Origin: Larix sibirica
Taxonomy: Eukaryota > Streptophyta > Pinopsida > Pinales > Pinaceae
Assembly: GCA_004151065.3 (NCBI GenBank)
Contig: NWUY0300097197.1
Span: forward strand, 8,391-19,788
Length of the DNA stretch: 11,398 nucleotides
Direction: 5' to 3'
The position numbers and the translations under genes were made by a program. Shown piece after piece: positions 1 to 9,609 of this stretch. Below the pieces are notes generated by a model. The model was given only the letters and a program-made list of their open reading frames with translations, was not told the origin of the DNA and searched no databases. Every line of letters begins with the position of its first letter. Positions within the stretch are counted from its first letter, which is position 1.

Positions 1-749
1 AATTGTCTTCCAAAATTGCCAATATCAAATAAAAATGAATTTTTGGAACCCGATAATGGCACATTTGAAACTGTATTTTACACTTTAGAAGGACTATTTT
101 TGGTATATCTTTAAAGGGGCTCTGGAATTATTCCAAATTTAATGAAATAGGAACTCAATGACTAAACTAAGGTAAGAATACTATTGAACACTAGGATTAG
201 AAGAAACATCTTATTTGGTACAAAGATAAAATATTTCTATACCTTTAATCAAAATTGAAACAACAAATATAAAGGGAGTGTCATAACCTTTTCATGGTTG
301 GACACTTAGAGTTCCTTAATCCATATCAAAGGACAACAAAATTAGGGAGAAGGAAGGAAGAATGATATTCAATTTTTTTAAGAGAATGTTTGGTGTGCCA
401 ATTAAATAACAAAGTGATCAAGACTTTATGTTTACTCAACTTTTTCAACTTTTACATATACCCAGTAAAGTTTTATTAAAATTAGAAAATAAAAAATGTT
501 AATTTTATGGTAGTGATATACTTAATATGCACCTTTGTGTGGAAATCAAAGTACATGTGCACTACAAGCCAAGTATAAAATCTTTTCATGAAACAAATTT
601 AGAAGCTTCATGGATTTGTTCCAAATTAATATTAAGTGATAAAAAATGTACATAAAGTAGTTTTAGGGTTATCTCTTGGTCTTTCTCTATTTTCACATTT
701 AAGATTTTTACATAATTTTCTCAATTTTATTTTACTTGTAGCCATTATT

Positions 750-1125
750 TATAAATGCTTTCTTAAGATGATTGATTTCTTCTTTTAAATATTCCTTATT
801 ATTATCTCATTAAAAATTTAAAAAAATCTAAAACATTGTGATAAACTTGATATTGAAGACGAAAACTTTCAAACATAAATATAAGATTAAATGTAAATAA
901 AAATATGTAATGAATCAAAAAATTACAAACATATAAAAAAAATATAAATGCTTTCTTAATATGATTGATTTATTCTTCTAGATATTCCTTATTATTATCT
1001 CGTTACAAATCTAAAACATTGTGATAAACTTGATATTGAGGACCAAAACTTTTAAACATAAATATAAAATTAAATATAAATAAAAATATGTAATGAATGA
1101 AAAATTTTCAAACATATAAAAAGAA
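750..1125. repeat. Diverged tandem duplication, unit about 193 bp, two copies
   Basis: Copy 1 starts at 750 and copy 2 at 943, both with TATAAATGCTTTCTTA. The copies then run in parallel to about 942 and about 1125. Shared landmarks include ATTCCTTATTATTATCTC, CTAAAACATTGTGATAAAC, TTGATATTGA and AAAATATGTAATGAAT. Copy 2 lacks roughly 11 bases in the A-rich stretch after the TTATTATTATCTC landmark and carries scattered substitutions, so the duplication is not recent. The unit shows no terminal inverted repeats and no coding potential. It may be the start of a satellite-like array, or a single unequal-exchange event. Confidence 0.9.
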
Positions 1126-1816
1126 GAAAAGCAGATCTCAAAATTCAAAAATCATTTTAACTATAATTACTTTTATCAAATCATTTTCTAACGTTCACTT
1201 CGGATTTTTTTTCATGGTGCTTTCCATGAGTAATGTTTTCTTTTGTATTCCTCTATTATTAAGCAATATCTCTTCATAAATTGTTTTCCTCTACGATTTT
1301 ATTCTCGAACATGTTGATCTACATTGAATAGTATCACATGGCATTTTGGTTTCTTTTTGTGGTTTCTTATCACTTTTTGGATTCTTAAAAGATATATATT
1401 TTTGGCGATATAATTGGTATGTGTTGTTTAACATTTTTTAGTTTATTTTACAAGTGAATTAAAATTAATAATTATATATTTGTAATGTTGATCTAATAGG
1501 GAAATTATTTACAATACAAAATAAAAAATCTTTAGTATTTTTAAACCAATCTAAATATTTTTTACTAAACATTTGATAATTTTTAATATAATTTTTGAAG
1601 TCTACCACTTTATCAATAAAATAAGGTTTAAGTCTTATAGTTGATTCAATTATTTGATAAATATCCATCCTATATACTTGAATCATCTTCTTAATATTAG
1701 ATTCAAAATATATCTAATGTGCCAACATTGTCTTCATTCCTATTTCCAACCATCATCAAAGTTACTTGAATTTTGATGAAGAAACCAAAATAAGTAACTA
1801 GTGAAAAGTTTATAAA

Positions 1817-1830
1817 CACACACACACACA
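1817..1830. repeat. Short CA microsatellite, seven units
   Basis: A pure CA run of seven units sits in AT-rich DNA, preceded by three A residues and followed by TATTCTTATT. It is short and has no visible functional link. Confidence 0.9.
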
Positions 1831-3906
1831 TATTCTTATTATTAGTAGTAAAATTATCTAATTACAACAACAAACTAGCAAAGCAATGATACCTAACATT
1901 TAGGGTATTTGGAGCTTACCAGTAATGTATTATGGAAAAGATGTTTAGAGAATCATTCTATACCAGATATCTCCATATATCTATTTGTGTTGTTTCGATA
2001 AACTATGATATTGATTTATATGGAATTGTAAATTTGTAGCCATCAAGTATATGTTTCAAAAAGTAGTGAGCTCAGATGTTTGCTATAATGACCATGTGTG
2101 GTCATTCATACAAGATCTACTTCTACATTTATTTCCATGATGCATTCTGACTTCTTTGCTATTACTGATATATAAGATATATTTTTCTTTTCCATTTTAT
2201 CATATAAAATTATTAAATATACTTTAAAACATTTACTTAAAAGATTTATATAATTCACATAATATAATGATGTACGTTAATATTGGATCTTATAATAATT
2301 CTTTGTATTTTCAAGTTAAATTCTTGATACTGCTACAAGCTGAACACCTAGTAAAGGTATTTACATATATATGACAAAGCCCCATTATTTATATAAAAAA
2401 AATAAAAACATTGTAGTATACATAAAAATTCTCTTGATAACATACCAAGATGAAGTAATAGTTGTTATATCTAGTTATGCATACAAATCCGAGGATTAAA
2501 TAAGTATTGGATTAAGAGTTTAGACCAAGGGAAGGGGAGTACATGAATGCGATAAAAAATCATATTTGTGTAAATTAAAGATGATGTTTCCCATGTAATA
2601 CCACATAGGATAAATTAATTAGTATATGGACATTTACTCATAAAATTCCATTTTCAATCAACAAAATAAATTTTCATTCGAGTATAATGTACAAATGTTC
2701 CTTAAATCTAAAATTGATCACGTCCATTTGTTGTTGACCGTGAACCAGCGAAGGCACATATTTAAGCTTAACTCGTTGATTCATAATTAACACCAGTTCC
2801 TATTGTGTATCTTGAACCCTGAAGTATTAGTTAATGAGAATATGTGGTTAATGAAATTCTTACTTATCTTGAGTTTAATAGATCATATTTTTATAAATTT
2901 CTTTCCTTTTTCATTCCATTTCTCCCACACAAGTTTCTATTAAAAACAAACAAATGGCTAGGTGGCTTTCTCCCATATTTGGAAATGGAATGCAACGGTT
3001 CAATTCTACATTTCCTATAAATGGATTGAGGAGTTCTATAGCTCCTTCAACATAATGTATGCAAATTTAGTTGCAAACATAGATAGAGAGAGAGACTCCA
3101 TCCACAGTGTGTAGATAATATTGGTTTCTCTATAATTATTATTATTATATATGATTAAAAATATATTTTTTTAACAAAAAGGAGAAAGAGTTTTTATATT
3201 AAGATAGAATATATATAAGCTATAAATAAACATATTAAGTATGATATAAAATTTCCTTCATCCAACTTTTGATGGTAAATAAAATGAAAATATCTTTCTA
3301 TTCCTATTCTATTTCTTTTGACAAAATATACCCTATTAAATTAAAAAAAACATAAAAATAAAGTATACCCTAATAAATTAAAAAACGTAAAAAATACACA
3401 AAAAGACAAAAATACATAATCAATCAAAAATATTTTCTTAAAACATCTTAAGAATCATTAAATTGAGATTTGTTTGTCTTTACTCATTCTCTCATTATTC
3501 TTCCTTAATTCATTTACGTCATTCCCTCAACATATACGTGCCCACATCAAAATATTTCATGTGATATATGTCTTCATAATATGAGATATCATTTAAGTAC
3601 TTTGTTAAGGGTCCTTATGTCTTATTCATGGTTTTATTTAACACATTATGGAACCATCACGTTTGTGAAAAATAAAAAGAGACGCACTTATAAATCATAA
3701 AAAAAAAAATTAAAAGAAATTAACCAAAAAAATCCCTTAATATATATGTTCTTAAATATATCCATGAAAATCATAGTCTTATAATATATTTGAGAACAGT
3801 TATAACATCACATAGGCATGCATAAAAAAATCTTAGTGACAAAAACACATAAAGTGTTAACTCCAAGAAGACCCAAGAGGCATACTCATGGCATGAAGTA
3901 ACAAGT

Positions 3907-3930
3907 GTCATGTTTTCTGTCATGTTTTCT
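3907..3930. repeat. Perfect 12-bp tandem doublet
   Basis: The unit GTCATGTTTTCT occurs twice in immediate succession (3907-3918 and 3919-3930) without mismatch. Read on the minus strand it produces a repeated Glu-Asn-Met-Thr in a chance open frame. It is most simply replication slippage or repair synthesis. Confidence 0.9.
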
Positions 3931-4054
3931 AGCCTCCCTAATTGATTATAAAAGAAGGCCCATTCCTTGATATTAATCATCTTTGATTTGTGTATATAAT
4001 TCTCTCCTCTCTATTTTGCTTGTTATACAATCATAACCTCCCTCTATTCTTTGT

Positions 4055-4139
4055 ATTAGGTTTATTTTTGATTTTTTTAAAACCAAAATGGATAGATTAG
4101 GTTTATTTTTGATTTTTTTAAAACCAAAATGGATAGATT
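4055..4139. repeat. Perfect 41-bp tandem duplication
   Basis: Two identical 41-base units lie head to tail (4055-4095 and 4096-4136), followed by three bases of a third. Each unit begins ATTAGGTTTATTTTTG, contains a T7-A4 stretch and ends CCAAAATGGATAG. I see no mismatch between the units, which suggests a recent slippage or repair event. It lies about 150 to 300 bases outside the point where composition changes to that of the LINE. Its T-rich part could recall a reversed poly(A) tail, but the run is only T7 and is interrupted, so I do not call it one. Confidence 0.95.
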
Positions 4140-4299
4140 TGTGTTAGCAAACGTTGCAATTGAATTGAACAACAAAGAAATACAAACAGATGTAGGGTAG
4201 GTTTGGCATGTGACATCAAACCATAATTTTACAAAATTATTCCAAAGAATTGAATTTTCCTTCATAATGGAATTTATAAAGAGGTTGTTGGAATAGCTA

Positions 4300-5399
4300 G
4301 GCCAAAAAACTCATAAATACAATTTACACTTGCAAAACATTAAGAGAAAGTATTAAGGAAGGAAATTTTTGTTGTTTGCATCCCCATAGTTGTTTTCCTT
4401 GTTGATTTCCATGCTATCTAAAGCTTGTCCCGCCACTTCTTCCTCTATGAAATAACTTTAAGTATAACTCGAAGAAGGCCAAGGTTTGAGGATTGTAGAT
4501 TGAACTCCTGTGTTCAAGCTTTAGACCAGGATCTTGAGTGAATTTTTTCCCCTTCTAGGGTTTTAATCTTCCTCTGAATTATGTATATGACCTCCGCATT
4601 ATTGGTACCCAGGAGGGTGAGCTCTTGGTCATTGGAATGCATTATTGTAGTGACTATAAATTTATAAGGCCTGAAGCTTTGAGTAAATCATAATGACTTT
4701 TTGGACCTTGTGGATGTCAAAGATACCTTCGAAGACTTTTTCCAGACATCCATTGAAAGTGTAATGTATAAGATTTCTAGTAGGTGAGGCCTATACATTA
4801 ATATCAAAGTTCATTATTATCTAAAAATCCAATTGAAAGTTGAGACTTGTCAATATATGCTAGGGAGAGACCTTAAGGTGATGACATTGCAGAAGTTATT
4901 GGGGTAGGGAAAATGTTTCTAGGTGAGGGGTCTGATGGCCTTTCTACTCATTTTCCAAGACAAAGAGGGTGAGGGCAAAAGAAGAAAGATACCAAGTCTT
5001 AGACAAATTACAAAATCGAGTGAGCCAACCTAGGTTGAGATAAATAATTCATAGAGTATAGTAAATGGAGGCCTTGAAGAGAAAAGAAAAGGATGAGAGA
5101 ATATGAGCCACAATTGAATAAAGATGAAACTGTTGACTTCATCACTGGAGGTGTGGGTTGAAAGGAGGCAGCCTAACCCTTCACTACATTGTATCCCCTA
5201 ATGCAGATTGTGGATATTCCCCATGAATTCTATTACTAAGAAGAAAAAAGAGTGAGACATGTACAAATTTGATTGAAGACCTATCACATTATGGAAGGAG
5301 AGGTCATTAATGCTATGATCTATCCTATAGAATTTGCTTTGACACATGACAATTTAGATTCATGCAAGGAGGTCTAGGGGATGTGGCAATGGATAATCC
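4300..5399 (-). other. Unassigned 3' tail of the LINE or neighbouring old insertion
   Basis: Downstream of RNase H about 1.1 kb shares the moderate base composition of the LINE rather than that of the AT-rich flank. It may be the 3' untranslated region. No domain is recognised. On the minus strand, a frame runs open from about 4,693 to 4,513 (roughly 60 codons, with FIVTTIMHSNDQEL and IQRKIKTLEGEK), flanked by stops and not matching any family known to me. No poly(A) tail on the minus strand (that is, no poly-T on the plus strand) marks the left end. A separate older transposon fragment is an alternative. Confidence 0.4.
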
Positions 5400-5785
5400 T
5401 TCCTTTATTTTTAATTCCCCAATTTTGAACTTAGAGGCATTTTTGCGTACTTATCTGCCCCAAATTTATTTCCCCTTAGGATGTCTTGCTTAACCTTAGT
5501 AATTAGTCTCACAAAATTGTCATCCTCGGGAATTTCGACATTGTTCATTTCTATTATGATTATAATTGAGCCTTTGATAGATGTTAGGTTTTTAATATGC
5601 AGAGAGGAAGATTTTTTAAGACCTTGTAGGAGTGCAAGAGCTTCGACCTGGTTTTTAGTGGTTGTTACAAGGCCTCACTCATAGGGTTCTTTCATATTTC
5701 CATCGACATCAATAATGATCCCCCCCACTCCTGTCACCCATGGATTGTTCTTGGAGCATCCATTGAAAAATAGAATATAAATTTT
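5400..5785 (-). pseudogene. RNase H domain of LINE ORF2, inactivated
   Basis: Many plant L1 elements carry an RNase H, of archaeal-like type, at the ORF2 C-terminus, which removes RNA from the RNA-DNA hybrid. One frame reads YILFFNGCSKNNPW with VGGIIIDVDGN, then NQVEALALLQGLKKSS, SIKGSIIIIEMNN, EIPEDDNFVRLITKVKQ and GADKYAKM. The order F-D-G, N-x-x-E, G-D-S and A-D matches the family. Of the four acidic positions the first is Asn (FNG, codon 5762-5764), the Glu is kept (codon 5642-5644), the third (G-D-S, here K-G-S) is lost, and the final Asp is kept (codon 5453-5455). One TGA stands at a Trp-like position before GLVTTTKNQVE. Indels are absent in this stretch, so the domain is easy to read. 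Confidence 0.9.
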
Positions 5786-6199
5786 ATGAATCCTCTACGA
5801 ATTTGTGAACTCCTCACCTCCAAGACAAGATTGATTTTCCATTGCTGGGAGATGCCTATATTTGGGAGAGGTTTTTTTTAAGAAAATATCTCCCAGCAAG
5901 GATGACTTCTATCAACCAAATGCAGTCCATGTTGTCTAAAAAATATTGGGTATTCCCATTTAAACGCTTAGAACTTAGGCTCTCCACCATTAAAATTTTG
6001 GCTTTCAATGTTGTTTTCCTTGGGGGATCTCTTTCTTGCTGAAAACTGGTTTCATTCCTGGTGAGACAAACCTTTCAACAAATGAATTTTGGGATCAAAT
6101 GCTAAGCACATTTGAGAAGAGACTTTCCTTTGAAGGATCCTTTGTAATTTTTGTTTGATATTGTGAAATTTATCTCCAACTAGGTTGGAGGGATCAACT
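5786..6199 (-). pseudogene. ORF2 spacer between zf-RVT and RNase H
   Basis: Relatives have a poorly conserved spacer here. The minus-strand frames contain patches such as KAKILMVESL and DNMDCIWLIEVILAGRYF but no domain I can name. Position between two recognised domains of the same element is the main argument. The plus-strand open frame at 5842-6042 is antisense to it and not a gene. Confidence 0.55.
5842..5899. repeat. 12-bp perfect inverted repeat with 34-base loop
   Basis: TTGCTGGGAGAT at 5842-5853 is the exact reverse complement of ATCTCCCAGCAA at 5888-5899. The loop is 34 bases. It lies in the decayed spacer between zf-RVT and RNase H. As RNA either strand could form a stem, but the loop is long and no terminator or known structure is suggested. 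Chance or a small inverted copy during repair are both possible. Confidence 0.7.
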
Positions 6200-6420
6200 A
6201 TCTTTAATCTCCCAAAAAATGCAGTGCCAAACCGACTTAGTATAGGGACAATCAAAAGAGAGATAATGTTGAGTTTCTTCAGAGGATTGGAAGAGGATGC
6301 ACTAATAAGGTACCTAAATTCCTTTGTTTCTAAGATTGTTTGATGTAAGTGATTTCCCATGAGAAAGAACCCAATAGAAAATGTTAATTTTGGGAAGGAA
6401 ATCACCATGCCGATTTTTTC
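6200..6420 (-). pseudogene. zf-RVT domain of LINE ORF2
   Basis: The zf-RVT domain follows the RT in plant LINE-type proteins and carries a Cys/His cluster of unclear function. The frame reads LPKINIFYWVLSHGKSLTSNNL, broken here only for display, then VPY, a stop, CILFQSSEETQHYLSFDCPYTKSVWHCIFWEIK. The usual C-x2-C has become C-x2-F. The later His and the D-C-P-Y and S-V-W words are kept. A 126-codon open frame at 6052-6432 covers the same bases one step out of phase; it is the longest open frame in the window and is a shadow, not a gene. Confidence 0.78.
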
Positions 6421-6683
6421 ACTACGGTCCATACTACGGAGGAAGAGGGAGGGAGTTTACTTCCTGGTAAGATCCCAACTTGACTAAATACCTTGAAGTA
6501 CCCCACCCCCTCCAATATGGGATGTGGATAACTGGTGCACACCTTAGTAGAGAGGGAAACAAAGAGAGATGAGACAATATTGATGAGATGAGGGGGATCC
6601 TCTAGCGCCTAGACTGTCCACTACTTTCCATCAATATGACATTGTGATATGTCTTGTAGAGTTGTGAAATTATCTCCCTCCAT

Positions 6684-7073
6684 CTAAGATCCGAGCAAAG
6701 ATAATTCATGTTTTTTCACTATGGGGGATCTTCCAAGAATGCCATCAACCCAGATGTTGATTGATTTCATGTTTCCTGGAATCCAAGTGAGCTTGGTATG
6801 TATGAGGGGAGTTACAACCTTCAACATTTTCCAAATATGATATCCCACTTTGTCTTGTAGAATTTTCTCAGTGCATCTCTTCCTTGTTCCATAGGATTTT
6901 TTTTTAAATAGCTTTCTTCCACCATTCCATCTCTTAGATGGATGAATCACCAATTAATTTTTTTCTCCAAGTGCAATATTCATCAGAGTTGGGTCCTTTA
7001 TGCACAACCCATCCCTATGTTTTGGAGATGTCACAATGTTCCAATTCTCTAGATGATATTTCTTGGTGTTGGA
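6684..7073 (-). pseudogene. Post-RT region of LINE ORF2
   Basis: One frame of 130 codons with a single TAA reads SNTKKYHLENWNIVTSPKH, then LCIKDPTLMNIALG, KRWNGGRKLFKK, GTRKRC, and finally HIWKMLKVVTPL and KLTWIPGNMKSINIWVD. This is the segment that in plant LINEs joins the RT thumb to the zf-RVT domain (typical words are K-K-x-H-L-V-x-W, G-G-L-G-I-x-D, W-R-L and W-x-x-G-N-G). Its own function is unknown; it belongs to the long ORF2 polyprotein. The gap to the RT thumb (7,074-7,155) is a frame-broken stretch. The minus-strand open frame at 6684-6953 is the second half of this segment and not a separate gene. Confidence 0.85.
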
Positions 7074-7155
7074 TTTATACCACTGCTATAGAAATTTTCG
7101 AATTTCTTGTGTTATATGCAACATGATCCCTTTTGGATCTAATAGTGCATAACAT

Positions 7156-8240
7156 CTATATATTGGAAATGTAGATAGAATAGACTTTATAAAAATGGTT
7201 GAGTCCTGTTGGGTTGAGCCAATGTGCTCCCCATTGTTGGATTTTCCCCTTGATTTTTCTAATGATGTCTAGCCATATCTCTGAGGTGGGTGCATGCAAA
7301 GAAATGAGCATTCCTAGGTATCTAAAGCTGTACCAAGAATCCATGCTCTGAATTTGAAGGGTTCTAGCTATCTCCCATAGAAGTGCTGGTGATAATGTTC
7401 CAAGTATAGATCATAATTTTTCCTTCATTTATTGCTCAACTCGAGGCCTAGAGGAAGATATCAAGAATAGAGTGAAAGTGTGAAGCAATGATAGAAGAGG
7501 ATCCTTTGAGCAGTAGTGTATCATCAACAAACTAGGAATGATTCATGGATTTCACTCATCTTATGATCTTAATTCCTGGGAGGGTTCCAATGTTTCTTTC
7601 TTTATCTAGATTCCTACTCAAAGATTGTGCCATGATGATGTATGGAAGGGGTGTAAGAGGGCATCATTATCTGAGGCCTATGCTGGCTTTGAAGAAGGGG
7701 GCATCTATTAACTAGCAGAGTAATCCAAGGTTTTGATATGCAATTTTTAACTCACTCGATAAAGTTAGTGTTGAAGCCAAATCTATGCATAACTTTAAAG
7801 AGAAAAGAATTCCTTACCTGGTCAAAGGCATTGGCCATATTAATTTTTACCAACATCCCTTGGCCTTGTGGCCTTTGATTGAATGGATTTCTTCTTGGAC
7901 CATTATGATATTATCAATTATTTGTCATTTCTACATAAATCCCCCTTGGTTGTTAGATATGATGCTAGAAAAAAAAATTTTGGTTTGTTAGCCATGATTT
8001 TGGTGAATATTTTATAGGTGGAGTTACACAAAGAGAATGACTACATTCTTGCAAAATATATGGGGTTTTCTTCCTTGGGGATTGGAGCAAGAAATGAGGA
8101 GCTAGTCCCTCCTCATACTTTGGATTTATTTTAAACTTATCTTAGCATTTTATTTGGATCTGAGTGCACAATGAGCTAGCATGATCTAAATAAATGGATG
8201 ATAAAACCATCTAGTATAGGGGTTTTTTCTGAGGCCAGTC
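7156..8240 (-). pseudogene. LINE reverse transcriptase domain, inactivated
   Basis: The domain copies element RNA at the nicked target. It starts near 8,225 with a degenerate K-A-P-G-P-D-G-F equivalent (KTPILDGF). A QGGF word, QIIDNIMVVQEEIHSIKG (about 7,955-7,865), motif A, then WITLLVNRC, GLR with CPLTP (motif B region), LSRNLDKERNIGTLPGIKI, the FVDD box (7520-7531) with TLLLKG, and RYLGM with EIWLDIIRKIKGKIQQWGAHW (7,340-7,200) follow in family order. Motif A reads V-K-I-N-M-A-N-A-F-D-Q-V: the first catalytic Asp is Asn (codon 7839-7841). The two Asp of FVDD remain. A stop replaces the residue just before FVDD, where relatives have Gln, and two stops interrupt motif B. Motif A, FVDD and the C-terminal thumb lie in three different frames. 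Confidence 0.92.
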
Positions 8241-8519
8241 CCTAAATGGCCTCGATGATTTCACGATCTTCTATTTATTTGACCTAATAGGGGTTGGATT
8301 CTTAAGGGATAGAGGGTGGTATGTTTTCCAACATTGCCTCTATTGTAGCAAGATCTCCTTCAACTATTTATGTATAGAGGGATTAAAAGTGGGTGATGGC
8401 ATCATTGTTTATATTAGCATATTCAAAAATTATATTTCCATCCGAAAGAGTTATTTCCTTAACCTAGCTAATTCCTTTGCTCTCATGATTTGGCTTGCTG
8501 ATGAAAAAAAGGAGGTATT

Positions 8520-8880
8520 ATTGTCTCATGGATCGAGCCATAAACTTCTTTGGTTTGAGTTTCCAATATTCTTCTTCCAACCACTAGGCCTTAAGCTTGG
8601 AACAAAGTGTTTTTTCCTCCATTAGGTGTTGTTTTGTAATCTCTTCCATCTCCATTTCATTTTGGATCTTCTCCATGCTAACTTGCAGATCTTTTTTTTC
8701 TTTGTTTGGGGAAGGGAAGGAATATTTATACCACTCTTTGATTGATATTTTGATTGCTCTAAGATTTTGTTTGAGGATGTAGCTGGGGTAACCAAAAAGA
8801 ATTTTAGGCCATTCGAAAAAGATTAGAGAAAGGACTTGTGGATGTTGGAGCTAGAGCGGGTTAAAGAGAAAGGGGATATG
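8520..8880 (-). pseudogene. ORF2 linker between endonuclease and reverse transcriptase
   Basis: About 120 codons stay in one frame with two stops. The start reads IPFLFNPL then a stop where relatives have Trp, then LQHPQV. Further on come GYPSYILKQNL, IKEWYKYS, a charged helical segment rich in Glu, Met and Lys (about 8,690-8,590), and WLEEEYWKLKPKKF. The last word is the usual linker motif just before the GD-x-N-T-x-F-F-H segment. That segment is only faintly visible downstream (HKQAK near 8,490). The length and word order match the plant L1 linker. The strong preservation of this frame compared with its neighbours shows that indels are unevenly spread. Confidence 0.75.
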
Positions 8881-8904
8881 ACCAATTTTGTATTTTTTTG
8901 GAGG

Positions 8905-9604
8905 GTGAGAGAGATGGGTTTGTGGTTGGAGATACCAGAGGTAATGATGTGGGAGGATATGGAAATATCTAGGAGGTAAAAGCCACTATGGACAAGGAAT
9001 CTATCAAGTCAATCTACTCTGTGGTTAGGTCCAATTCTTTTGTTAGTCCAGATGAAGTGTCCTTGCAAGGGATTAACATCAATGTGGTCTTATTCCGAAA
9101 TTAGATTTTCCATTTGTACTATGAAGGGATCATGAAATAAATTACCCCCTTTTTTTTCTCCGTTGTTAAGGACAAGGTTGAAATTGCAACTACAATGTTT
9201 TTCTTAGTGATCTCCATGTTGGTGAGTGCCTGCAAAGATATCCAGCAATATTATTTTTCAAAGTGACACATGGGCATGTAAATATTGAAAAAATGATACT
9301 TAATACCTAATTGAAGATTGAGAAAGGCTATGAATGGCCATTGTTTCATTTGGAGTGTAAATTGAGCATGAAAGCATTGCGATCCTAGATGATGCATAAA
9401 TTATCCCCTGAAGCTCCCCTTAATATGATTGTTTCTCCATCACAATTTTTCCATTTTTTTTTGGATAAAGAAAAATTTTCATCTTCCTTGAGTTTTGTCT
9501 CCTGGAGAAGGAGGATAGTTTAATTCTCCATATTGATCAAATATTTGAGAGTTATTTCTTTGTGCTTGCTACCCATCCCACAATAGTTTGAGGAGACATT
9601 TTTC
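8905..9604 (-). pseudogene. LINE ORF2 N-terminus: APE-type endonuclease, inactivated
   Basis: This domain nicks target DNA to prime reverse transcription. The N-terminal part (9,600-9,470) reads a GMGSKHKE word followed by LLLQETKLKEDE; the metal-binding Glu of QETK is intact (codon 9499-9501). The middle keeps GASG and RNAFML words. From 9,188 to about 8,905 a single frame reads FNLVLNNGEKKGG, then MENLISE, GHFIWTNKRIGPNHRVD, LDRFLVHSGFYLLDIS and GISNHKPISL, the typical C-terminal half. Two catalytic motifs have lost Asp: the usual G-D-F-N reads C-N-F-N (Asn codon 9183-9185), and the usual S-D-H reads S-N-H (Asn codon 8925-8927). Stops stand at a Gln-like position in ISE*DHID and an Arg-like position in RVD*LDRF. 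The N- and C-terminal parts are in different frames. Confidence 0.88.
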
Positions 9605-9609
9605 ATCAT

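Larger units (their letters stand above)
1..4290. other. AT-rich intergenic DNA without a recognisable gene
   Basis: The sequence is strongly AT-rich with many A and T homopolymer runs. All six frames are broken by frequent stops. The few short open frames (60 to 73 codons, at 1097-1279, 1465-1686, 3771-3980 and 4077-4265) are low in complexity, rich in Lys, Asn, Ile, Phe and Ser, and resemble no family I know. I see no splice-site-framed coding exons, no tRNA cloverleaf and no clear transposon termini. The contents I can name are the tandem repeats listed separately: 750-1125, the CA run at 1817-1830, a short AG run near 3085-3095, an ATT run near 3135-3148, 3907-3930 and 4055-4139. Two longer stretches, 1126-3906 and 1-749, hold nothing else I can support. 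Old, unrecognisable transposon remains are possible. Confidence 0.7.

Noticed and set aside
1097-1279. 60-codon open frame with a hydrophobic C-terminal half
   Set aside because: It starts inside a tandem repeat, is of low complexity, and the flank is AT-rich with no promoter or homologue I can name. Chance is the simplest reading.
3695-3735. A-rich stretch as the poly(A) tail of a plus-strand retroposon
   Set aside because: The upstream sequence shows no retroposon features, and A-runs of this kind are common in this AT-rich flank.
4061-4120. T-rich runs as a reversed LINE poly(A) tail
   Set aside because: The longest run is T7, it is interrupted, and it occurs as part of a 41-bp tandem duplication; no matching target-site duplication was found on the other side.
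5481-6042. Two plus-strand open frames (5481-5684 and 5842-6042)
   Set aside because: They lie opposite the RNase H domain and the ORF2 spacer of the LINE, whose minus-strand reading is clearly the real one.
6052-6432. Longest open frame in the window, 126 codons on the minus strand
   Set aside because: It overlaps the zf-RVT segment of the LINE but is out of phase with it; the conserved words appear in the neighbouring frame, so this one is a shadow.
7785-8782. Plus-strand open frames at 7785-7991, 8389-8625 and 8597-8782
   Set aside because: All are antisense to RT or linker segments of the LINE that are recognised by conserved words.
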